In this document: positions 55,173 through 64,000 of the stretch, in pieces
Position numbering within the stretch: position 1 is the first letter of the stretch
How the letters are laid out: every line of letters starts with the position of its first letter
NCBI GenBank assembly: GCA_000469685.2
Contig: LS997567.1
Span: forward strand, 13,878,740-13,942,739
Length of the DNA: 64,000 bases
Direction of reading: 5' to 3'
Source: Haemonchus contortus
Taxonomy: Eukaryota; Nematoda; Chromadorea; Rhabditida; Trichostrongylidae
Translations under genes and position numbers: made by a program
The notes under the pieces: generated by a model
Database searches by the model: none
What the model was told of the DNA's origin: nothing
What the model saw: only the letters and a program-made list of their open reading frames with translations

Positions 55173-57060
55173 CAAGGAAGGTTTTTCAGGGTGTGAAACG
55201 CTTTCCGAAAATGGTTTTCTGCATAGTATAGGGGCTTGAGCGCTGAGCATAGAACTATGGTCCATTTCCGCTAAATGGCCTTATGAATGCCAAAAAAAGG
55301 AGTGAAAATGATTTCGTCAGAAATCGCCGTTTAACCATTGAGCGTTGTTTATTTCATTCATGGCGTCGACTGTCCGCAAAGTAGAAGGCGCCGGTGGACT
55401 GCACATTGGAAACAACGTGAACGGTAGCCAAAAAAGGGAGCCACATGTTGAAGAGTGAGGGGAGGCTAGCAGCGACGGATTGTGTGGTGGATAGCGATGT
55501 GGGCTATGAGGTGGGACGACTAGGTTAGGGTGATGGTTCGGATCTCCGGGGCTTTGCCGTTTTTGGATTTCATGCTGTCACCTCCAGATTGGCTCCAAAT
55601 TGCACCATGGCCAAAGCAAGTGCCTGAGTGGTCATGGTCGTGACAAGGACCACTAATAACCTCTCCACACTCCCAGGAGCCCCTCTTCCCCCCATCAACA
55701 TCCTCACGTAGTTTTTTCATCAGTTCAGCTGTTTTTGCATCCTTCACATGGAGATTTCCTTCATTTGGTAAAATGTTGGTATGATATCATTTTGGTAGTC
55801 AAAAAACTCGATAACATATCATCTGGTCTTCGGACATTGTATGGACATTGCACAGTCCATACAATTCTTTGAATGATTTATACAGTAATGGTTTGATTGT
55901 TGTTTTATTTCGACCGAATTCCCTTGAAACTGATGAAAGGCGCATCCCCTTGACCCTTTGATTTCGCGCCGCTGAAGGGTTTTTGTCCACTGTTCTGGTT
56001 GGTCATCCCCATTTCCTTCTCTCCCCACGATCAGTATCTTCTGCAGTCACCTCGACTTCAGCAATGTCCTTCTTGATCGTGTCCTGCCAGCCCTTCATAG
56101 CAGGACGCGGAGTTAGGGGATCGTATGTTGAGAACGGGTATCGCCCAAAACCTTCATCTAGTCATTAACCTAGTAATCCAGCACTTGAATGATTTCTTTC
56201 AGGGGTGACAGCTTTTTATATCAAGCTCAATGCTCATGGATCCTTCAGCAAGAAGATGAGTTAAAATATCATCTGATTCTTTTTTCCGCAGAAGTCCGCG
56301 GTTGACGCCCAGGGAAAAGTCGGTATCGGGAGCTACAATGAATATGTTATCTTTGCATTGACCAACGGGATTGAGGTCAACGACAGCTTCCATCGAACAG
56401 GAACCACATTATAGGGTTTTGACCCCCATTACAACACTTATAGTGTGAAATGAAGGGACCCCTTTATACTTCCGGGAGTGTGAATCCTGGAAGCTCTTCC
56501 ACTGATAGTGCTCCACACATCAAATTCTAACGACTTGTAGAGGTTATCGGTGGTCCTGGTCACGACGATGACCAGTCAGGAACTTACTTTGGTCCTGGTG
56601 CAATATGGAGCCAATCTGGAGGTGGCAGCATAAAATGCAAAATGATAAAAGCCTCGGAGATCCGAACCATTAAAACAAATTAGCTGTCCCACCTCGAAGC
56701 CCACATCGCTATCCACCACACCATCCGTCGCTGCTTTCTTCCCAACTGTGTAGAGCGCATATGAAACCTCCCTGCACTCTTCAACATGTGGCTTCCTTTT
56801 TTGGCTACCGTTCACGTTATTTCCAATGTGAAGTCCACCGGCGCCTTCTACTGTGAGGACAGTCGACGCCATGAATGAAACACACGACGCTCAATGGGTT
56901 AAAACGGCAATTTCTGACAAAATCACTTTCACTCCTTTTTTGGCATTTAGAAGGCCATTCAGCGGGAATGGACCATAGTTCTATACTCAGTGACCATGCC
57001 CCTATACCATTCAAACAACCATTTTTGAAAAGCGTCCCACGCCCTGAAAGACCTTCCTTG
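55173..57060. mobile_element. Long-TIR element A1 (Harbinger-like ends)
   Basis: ~500 bp inverted arms (55173-55690 and 56535-57060) start CAAGGAAGGT and share AGGAGTGAAAATGATTT-like blocks, GGCGTCGACTGTCC / GACAGTCGACGCC, AAGGCGCCGGTGGACT and TGGTCATGGTCGTGAC-type blocks. TAA flanks both ends (55170-55172, 57061-57063). The core (55690-56535) reads on the minus strand: an ORF MEAVVDLNPVGQCKDNIFIV, then APDTDFSLG, and downstream WQDTIKKDIAEVEVTAEDTD, which resembles the C-terminal W-D-(V/I)-KD region of LINE or retroelement proteins. No transposase recognised. It abuts the 5' end of RTE copy 2. Confidence 0.82.
55480..55545 (+). promoter_or_regulatory. tRNA-like A/B boxes in A1 left TIR
   Basis: TTGTGTGGTGG (55480-55490; other copies TGGTGTGGTGG) fits box A except one or two positions, followed by GATAGCG. 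GGTTCGGATCT (55535-55545) is box B with two mismatches. The spacing is 44 bp. The same pair recurs on the minus strand in the A1 right arm (about 56650-56730) and the A2 right arm (about 58790-58860). Confidence 0.5.
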
Positions 57061-57246
57061 TAAGAGACAGCGGCGACATAGATGACCAGTCGAGAGACTT
57101 CAGAACGGGTGTGGGAACTTTGTTTCGCTTGAGATAGATTCAGGTAAGACTGTGATCACTTCGTGTTTAGGTGCAAAGTGACCTCAATCGTGACTAACCT
57201 TATATTATTCACGCGTCTCCCCTCGGTTGTACCTGACCTCATCTTA

Positions 57247-58905
57247 CAAGGAGGTCTTTCAGGGCGTGGGACGCTTTTTGAAAATGGTTTTTTGTGTAGT
57301 GTAGGGGCATGAGCACTGAATACCCAACTGTGGTCCATTTCCGCTGAATGTCATTCTGAATGCCAAAAAACGAGTGGAAATGATTTTGTCAGAAATTGCC
57401 GTTTCAACCCACTGAGCGTCGTAGCCAGAAAAGGGAGCCGCATGTTGAAATATGGTGAAAGGTGCGGGGAAGATTCATATGAGCGGTCCATGGTTGAGCT
57501 GCTGGAAGCGACGGATGGTGTGGTGGCTGACGATGTGGACTTCGAGTTGGGAGGGCTAGGCTGAGTTGATGGATCGGATCTCCGAGGCTTTGCCGTTTTT
57601 GCATTTTATGCTGCCTCCTCCAAATTAGCTCCATATTGCACCAGGGCAAAAGCTAGTGCCATAGTGGTCATGGTCGTGACCAGGACCAACGATAACCCCT
57701 ACGAGTCGTTAGAATTTGATGTATGGAGCACTATCTGTGGAGGAGCTTCCAGGCTATACACACCCAGGAGTATACAGGAGTCTCTTCATTTCACATTATA
57801 TAAGTATGGTAATGGGGGTTAAAACTCTATGTTATGCTTCCTGTTCGATGGAAGCTGTCCTCGACCTCGTTCATCGAAGCAAAGAAAATAGGATTCCCAT
57901 TTTCATTGTAGCTCCCGATTCCGGCCTTTGCTGGGGGCCAACCGCGGACTTCTGTGGGAAAACGAATCAGATTCTCTTTCACTTGTATTCTTGCTGAAGC
58001 ATCCATGAGCACCATGCTTGTTATGAAAAGCTTTCACCTCTGAAGGAAATCATTCTAGCGCCGGATTACTAGATTAATGACCATATGAAGGGTTCGGGTG
58101 ATATCCGTTCCCAACATACGACCCCTAACTACGCGTCCTCCTATTAAGGACTGACAGGACGCGATCAAGAGGGACATTGCTGAAGTAGAGGTGTCTGCAG
58201 AAGATACTGATCGTGGGGAGAGAAGGAAATGGTGATAATTAAGCAGAACAGTGGGCAGAAAACTTTCAACGGCGCGAGGTCAAGGACAGGGTAAAAAAAA
58301 CTGTGAAATCATTGAAATTAGATGAGCCTTTCAACATTTTTGAAGGAATTCGGTTGAAATAAAACAACGATCAAACCATCACTGTCCAAATCATTCAGAG
58401 AATTGTATGGACTGTGCGATGCCCATACAATGTTCGAAGACTAAATGATATGTAATCGGGTTTGTTGACTACAAAAATGATATCATACCAATAGACCAAC
58501 ATTTTACAAACTGAATGAACTTTCGATTTGAGGGATGCAAAAACAGCCGAACTGATGAAAACGTGAGGAAGTCGAGGAGGGGGGGGGGGAGGAAGTGGGG
58601 ACTTTTGAGGGTGCGAAACCTAGAAGCTTTCCGCTGGTAGTGATCCACACATTAAATTCTAACGTCTTGTAAAGCTTATCGCTGGTCCTTGTGACGACCA
58701 TGACCACTCAGGCACTTGCTTTGGCCATGGTGCAATTTGGAGCCAATCTGGAGGTGACAGCATGAAATGCAAAAACGGCAAAGCGGTGGATATCCGAACC
58801 ATCAATCCAGCCTAGTCGTCCCAACTCGAAGTGCACATCGCTATCCACCACATCATCCGTCGCTGGCAGCAGCTCAGCCGTGGAGAGCACATATGCGAAC
58901 ATAAA
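57247..58905. mobile_element. Long-TIR element A2, core inverted relative to A1
   Basis: The left arm (57247-57715, CAAGGAGGTCTTTCAGGGCG start with TTA before it) and a shortened right arm (about 58610-58905) flank a core on the plus strand. The core is homologous to the A1 core but in the opposite direction: MEAVLDLVHRSKENRIPIFI, then VAPDSGLCWG (57850-57940) and GGACTGACAGGACGCGATCA (58147-58166). The outermost part of the right arm is missing, so a matching target duplication cannot be shown. No transposase. Confidence 0.78.
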
Positions 58906-59199
58906 ATGCGAACCTCACACATGCTGTCTCTCCATAAAAAACGGATCACTCATTCGATTTGAGACCAGGAAAACAAGTTTTTTCTATACATTTTTTGGAT
59001 TGCTTCATATATGTGCATTGGAATTTCGGCATGTCTATGCTCCAAGAGGATTTCACTTAGGGGTGTGTGCGTTTCAACAATGGGAATAAGAGAGCGTTAG
59101 AGACTAACGTCGGAAATTTCTTTTATAAGTGGGGTGATAGGCGATAAATAGGTGATTGCAAATGTGAGCCCAAACAAAAACGTGATTTTGATTAGTAGC

Positions 59200-59348
59200 A
59201 GAAAACGGTTTAAGTACTTTCATTCGGAGGGAAGCATGTTCTGCAAAAACGAGAACATCAACTGGGTCCAAACCCTCATCGATATCCTGGATAGGGAAAG
59301 CAGCAGCTCAACATGCACCGCACTGCCACTGCACAACGACGACCCCTG
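59200..59348 (+). CDS. Candidate 3'-terminal exon, unknown protein
   Basis: After ATTTTGATTAG there is an open frame to a TGA: RKRFKYFHSEGSMFCKNENI, then NWVQTLIDILDRESSSSTCT and ALPLHNDDP. Composition (balanced charge, an amphipathic middle and a serine tail) resembles a genuine C-terminus more than random translation. The acceptor is not the strong TTTTCAG type. Family unknown. Confidence 0.3.
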
Positions 59349-59912
59349 AGACCGGTGCGGGCACTGTGCATATCAAGTGGCACTATTTTGAGCATGCAAA
59401 TTAGATCGCTCATAACTTTTTGGTGACTCATTCAGCAGCTTCAACTTACAGATCTGTTAATAACTTTCCAAACCCTATCAATATACCTAGGTTCTATTCA
59501 ATTCATGGGGAGCTGAGACCCTTCCCTGGTGTCGTGACTTGCGTACGACTCTATTGAAGGGTCGCGCCTGGTCTGGCGTGCGCCGCTAGTTCACAGCGAG
59601 ATGCATTGCCGCAATCATCTCCGGTCCTTAAATGGTATGAGTCGTATCTGCCGCATAAATCGTCTGGATCGTATGCGTCTTATCGTCGTATTCCTCTTCG
59701 TCATCAATGCTATTGTACGAGAAGGCTGCTTCTCAAATATTGTTGCCGTAGCGTCTGAATATTGCCCTCCCTATTCGGCTCAGCTATCGTAGCGAAGTCG
59801 AGTCAACTATGAGGAGAGCGTCAGGGGATGGACGTTCATGGATGGAATGGATAGTGTAGTAGGCGTAAGACGTAAGTATTGCTTGTTTATTTCGACGGAC
59901 ACACGGGTAGTC
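59349..59912. other. No firm feature
   Basis: GC-rich patch at 59520-59600 (GGTCGCGCCTGG) that could be promoter-like. An ORF ending at 59792 contains MRLIVVFLFVINAIVREGC, which looks like a signal peptide, but it stops after 39 residues. Confidence 0.3.
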
Positions 59913-60095
59913 ATGAACTTATGGCCACTGCTATTTATATGTTCATACCACATTTCTGTTGGGCTTCCGCACCGTGATCAGGCTTTCTCCTGCCAGGACC
60001 CCGATGCGAGATTGGACGGGATGGGAATTGGTGCAACAACTGGTCAGTCCTGTTCAGACTGTCTGACTACACTGCAACGGATGATAAGTTTCTGA
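59913..60095 (+). CDS. Candidate small secreted protein (or first exon)
   Basis: ATG at 59913 opens 60 codons to TGA. Residues 1-19 (MNLWPLLFICSYHISVGLP) have the basic-poor start, hydrophobic core and small-residue end expected of a signal peptide. The rest (HRDQAFSCQDPDARLDGMG, then IGATTGQSCSDCLTTLQRMI) has three Cys in a short polar segment, as in nematode excretory-secretory proteins. There is no family match by eye. It could be the first exon of a longer gene, but no good donor precedes the stop. Confidence 0.33.
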   Translation: MNLWPLLFICSYHISVGLPHRDQAFSCQDPDARLDGMGIGATTGQSCSDCLTTLQRMISF

Positions 60096-60136
60096 GTAAA
60101 ATTATTTTAATAGCTCTCGAACATTGCGATACTTTC

Positions 60137-60391
60137 TTATTGAACGGGGAAAACATTTATCGCCACTTTCGAGTACTGGGCGAACGCAAGTCTCATGTGC
60201 TTCCAGTAAGGGGCGCAAAATTCCGAATTGAGGGTCTCGAATAAATTGCAGATTCTGTGGTTTGCCCGAGAGATCACCGATTCATAGTGATAACCAAAAC
60301 AAGGGCTGTCGCCGTTCATGAAGCTAAGGGTATCGGAGAGCCTATTAGCTGAGGGCCCAGCCACTCGGCAGAGAGCAGTGACCTCGACCAT
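60137..60391 (-). pseudogene. LINE RT C-terminal scrap
   Basis: 84 codons on the minus strand: VISRANHRICNLFETLNSEF, then CAPYWKHMRLAFAQYSKVAI. The ISRAN-RI-NLF and LEFCAP-W pattern resembles the segment after the RT domain in CR1/Jockey-like LINEs, where a LEYC(S/A)P-W motif precedes the IE-VQR helix. Short and isolated, so tentative. Confidence 0.4.
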
Positions 60392-60439
60392 TGCTTAAGG
60401 ACCGTGTAAAGGCATATGAATGTACCAGACGTTTCAGGG

Positions 60440-60752
60440 TTTTCTACTGTTCCCCGCACATTTCAACATGTTTCAACATGTAGGTCCCTTTTTTGTCTAC
60501 CTCTCACGTTATTTTCATTGCGTAATCCGCTGGCGCCTTCTACTGTGCGAACAGTGGACGCCATGAATGAAACAACCGACTCTTAGTGGGTTGTAACTAG
60601 CAATTTCTGACAAAATCATTTTCACTCCTTTTTCGGCATTCAGAAGGCCATTTAGCGGAAGTGAACCATAGTTCTGTACTCAGTGCTCGTGCCCCTACAT
60701 CATAGAAAAACCATTTTCAATATGCGTCCCACGCCTTGAAAGACCTTCCTTG
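60440..60752 (-). repeat. Solo arm of the A-type long-TIR element
   Basis: The minus strand starts CAAGGAAGGTCTTTCAAGGC after TTA and matches the outer ~300 bp of the A1/A2 arms (GGACGCATATTGAAAATGG, then AATGATTTTGTCAGAAATTG and CATTCATGGCGTCCACTGT). The inner arm and core are absent. Confidence 0.8.
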
Positions 60753-60757
60753 TTAGT

Positions 60758-62390
60758 TATGAGAGTGATGGCGAATGATGAAATTGGTAAGAATGTGAAA
60801 CTTCAGCAAAATAGGTTTTTTTTAACGCAGAATTTTGACCGTCTTTGGTTTGAAGAGTTTTATTACCATACAAGATATGAGAAACTCCAACAAAAAATTT
60901 TTATTAGAATGTAAAAAAGCATCATTTTCCTGGTAAGAACTATCTCAAAAACACAAATCAAACAACTTAGATGGTCTTGTTCGTAAAGAGTTTGGATATC
61001 TTTATGCAAAAGGTACGCGTTGGAGCGGTTGAGTAGGTGCGGAAGCAGCATAGTTCAAGGGTAGCGGTGCGGGTCAGCGTTAACGGAGGTCGTATAGGTA
61101 CAGAAATAGCATCGTAGATATTATAGTTGTGGTGCAGGTTCGAGCTGCATTGGTGTAGGTTGCGGTACAGAAACATTACAGTAAAAGTGTTGCGATGCGG
61201 ATTGAAGCGGCATTGAAGCTGAAGGGCCCCCCCGTGAAATCTTGGAAGCGGTAGAATCTGTCCTCAGAATACAAAGTGAGTTCTAGGCAAGGCTTCTTTT
61301 CTATAGTCAGTAGTTGCATATAAATCACTTAGCCACAGGTTAAGCAGAATCTGATGATCTCTCTTCAATGTAACGGATTTAGTGTAAAGTGTTGTAATGT
61401 CTTGTGTGAAGTGTGAAATGGCTCAACTGAAAGACGAGATGCCCCGATATCAAATAACTACGCCGTCTGTAAATGTTGTTTGATATCACAGATGAGTGTG
61501 AAAAAAGACCAAATAATATTTTTTACATCTTACACAACTTTCATCTTTGGGTCTTCCGAATTTCTGTATTCCATATGGTAACAGAACTTTTGAAACCGCA
61601 GATGTTGAAGTATGATATGATCAACCATGAATAATTTCGCTCGGATCAAATATAGCAGATGCTCTTAAGGCGTTCCCAGCGGTCGAATCTAGAAAGAGAT
61701 ATCCTATTTTGAATTACCACTGTGCATCGCCTACCTCGCGTACGTTATCCTTGCTGGGAAATTTCTATTGTCCTCCCTTCGGTAGCCTTTGCCAGTTTTC
61801 CCCGGCCTGAGGAATAAATATTGAAGCATCTAATGTGGTGGCCGAGCTTGTTGTGCCCAGCGTGCGCTTCAGATCGTGTGGTACTGCGCAGTTCGTTATA
61901 CCCTTCTTAAATATGGCTCAAAATTCCCTAAGCTGTTCGGGTTTCGCGAATAACTTGTGCTCATATCAACTGATTCACTTCTTCGAGCACTTCAGAAAGT
62001 CGCAGTTTTGATACCGATACTCAGCTTTTACCTTAATTGCTTCTTGAGAGAATCCCCTTATAGCACAGAGACATACAGCAATTTCTTTGTAGGATTGAAG
62101 CCTCACCATTGATCATTCTCCTCAATGTGGTGTTCAGGTCATTTCAGGTTTCATAACACCAGTCGGGCCGCCCGGCTAACGCCGGGCTTCCCTCCTTCTG
62201 ATGCGTTCGCTCGGCTACGCCGGGCGTTCCTCCTTTCTGTGAGAAATTTGCTATGCGTGAATAACACTTCGGATTTTCCCTTTTCCTTTGAAAGCTCTAC
62301 ACCCTTAGTAATAGCTTCGAATTGGGGGCAATTTTTTCTGCAAGCTTTCTTCGTGGGGGTCAGTATTTCTTTACGCCCCGCCCTTTGAGG
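60758..62390. other. No gene; G-rich stretch and short shared motif
   Basis: 61015-61215 is rich in GCGGT/GGTGCGG strings and may be a degenerate tandem repeat. 62160-62200 (GGCTAACGCCGGGCTTCCCT) resembles 9613-9650 and is followed by an imperfect second copy of CGGCTACGCCGGGCGTTCC. Nothing else is supported. Confidence 0.4.
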
Positions 62391-63240
62391 CGGGGTTTAG
62401 TCCTGCAACCTATCATCAGTGTACCAATCCTGCCTCCTGTATTCCTACCAAGTTTGCTCGCTCTAGGTCCATCTTGACATTCCTCTGCAAGCTCCACCCC
62501 CTGAGGGCGGAATCCGGCACTGACACCCACCGCAAAGGTTCCCATCCTGCCGCCTGTGCTCCTATCAAATTTGAACGCTCCAGGTCCACGGGGACAGAAG
62601 TTATTATTTTTCCGTTAAAACCCCCCGCACACAGGGCCACTGTGGGCGGAGTCCGGCCCTGACACTCACCGCAAAGGTTCCTACCCTGCCGCCTGTACTC
62701 CTACCAAATTTGGACCCCCTAGGTTCATGGGGACTGGAGAAACAGTTCCCGCACAAATCTCGCCCCCTGTGGGCGGAGTCCGGCCCCGCCACCCACCATA
62801 AGTGTTTCCATCCTATCTGGGGTATTCCTACCAAATTTTGACGCCCTAGGTCCATGGGGACTAGAGTAACAGTTCCCGCACAAATCCTGCCCCCTGTGGG
62901 CGGAGTCCGGCCCCGCTACCCGCTCTAAGTGTTCCCATCCTGCCGCCTGTACTCCTACCGAATTTGAACTCTCTAGGTCCAAAATCAAGTTTTTCACTCG
63001 AACTCCGCCTCTTGTGGGTGGAGCTTAGTCCTGCCACCCACTATAATCTTCCCATCCTATCTGAGGAACTTCTACCGAATTTGGACGCTCTAGGTCCACC
63101 GGGACTGGAGTTATGAGTTTCCCACAAACCCCGCCCCCTGTGGGCGGAGTCTGTTCTTGCCACCACCATTGGTGTTCCTGTCCTGCCCCCTGTATTCCTA
63201 CCAAATTTGAACTCTCTAGGTCCTTTGGAACCGGAGTTAT
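62391..63240. repeat. ~125-bp minisatellite, about 7 units
   Basis: The anchor (C)TCTAGGTCC or a close variant recurs near 62463, 62581, 62719, 62847, 62973, 63090 and 63216, i.e. every 117-138 bp. Each unit also has CCTACCAAATTTG, a GGGGACTGGAG-like block and CTGTGGGCGGAGTCCGGCC. Units are 70-90% alike by eye. The array runs directly into the CA repeat. Confidence 0.9.
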
Positions 63241-63251
63241 GAATTTCCGGT

Positions 63252-63757
<506 letters not shown>

Positions 63758-63765
63758 GACCACAC

Positions 63766-64000
63766 AGATACACAGATACACAGATACACAGATACACAGA
63801 TACACAGATACACAGATACACAGATACACAGATACACAGATACACAGATACACAGATACACAGATACACAGATACACAGATACACAGATACACAGATACA
63901 CAGATACACAGATACACAGACACGCAGACACGCAGACACGCAGACACGCAGATACACAGATACACAGATACACAGATACACAGATACACAGATACACAGA
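63766..64000. repeat. (ACAGAT/ACAC)n array to window end
   Basis: GATACACA octamers run to the window edge, with a patch of GACACGCA variants near 63920-63950. The array continues past the window. Confidence 0.95.

Noticed and set aside
62391..63240. CRISPR-like regular spacing of a repeated anchor
   Set aside because: The whole ~125 bp unit repeats, not a short repeat with unique spacers, and the genome is eukaryotic; it is a minisatellite.

Overview
This is eukaryotic nuclear DNA and looks like a strongylid (hookworm-type) nematode. The grounds are the moderate GC content, short TTTCAG-type splice acceptors, an RTE-class non-LTR element, a BEL/Pao retroelement, several mariner/Tc1 relatives, many fold-back repeats, and one exon of a dystrophin-pathway gene (NOS1AP/CAPON, called dyc-1 in Caenorhabditis). 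The species is an inference. No bacterial-type operon, CRISPR array or complete RNA gene was found.

Layout. 0-1.7 kb: a long GATA array, then a fold-back repeat. 2.8-4.1 kb: a truncated copy of a long-TIR element. 5.9-8.6 kb: a decayed CR1/Jockey-like LINE (+). 12.6-14.2 kb: a doubly nested inverted repeat. 18.0-24.3 kb: a few weak minus-strand host-exon candidates around a dead mariner (20.7-21.9 kb) and a transposase tail (22.6-22.9 kb). 26-30.3 kb: a cluster of inverted-repeat elements, one palindromic MITE and a composite mariner. 30.8-31.8 kb: a dead DDE transposase (-). 32.44-32.55 kb: the best host coding exon (NOS1AP/dyc-1 PTB domain, +). 35.3-35.5 kb: a well-bounded coiled-coil exon (-). 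37.6-42.5 kb: a BEL/Pao element (-) containing a mariner piece and a 5'-truncated RTE copy. 43.15-44.78 kb: a 1.6 kb ATGT array. 44.97-46.92 kb: an intact long-TIR element. 47.25-48.56 kb: a decayed Tc1-like element. 49.9-51.35 kb: an old RTE (+). 51.67-55.1 kb: a near full-length but inactivated RTE (-). 55.17-58.9 kb: two tandem long-TIR elements with oppositely oriented cores. 59-60.4 kb: small exon and secreted-ORF candidates and a LINE scrap. 62.4-63.24 kb: a ~125 bp minisatellite. 63.25-64.0 kb: CA, ACACAG and ACAGAT arrays.

The most unusual pattern is a set of long-TIR elements whose terminal repeats each carry tRNA-like A and B boxes (internal RNA polymerase III promoter motifs) pointing inward. 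Two of these families share the terminus CAAGG(G)AAGG and 3-bp TAA/TTA target duplications like those of PIF/Harbinger elements. Host genes are sparse: the window looks like the large introns and intergenic DNA of a repeat-rich nematode, with mobile elements inserted into one another and mostly inactivated by frameshifts and stops.
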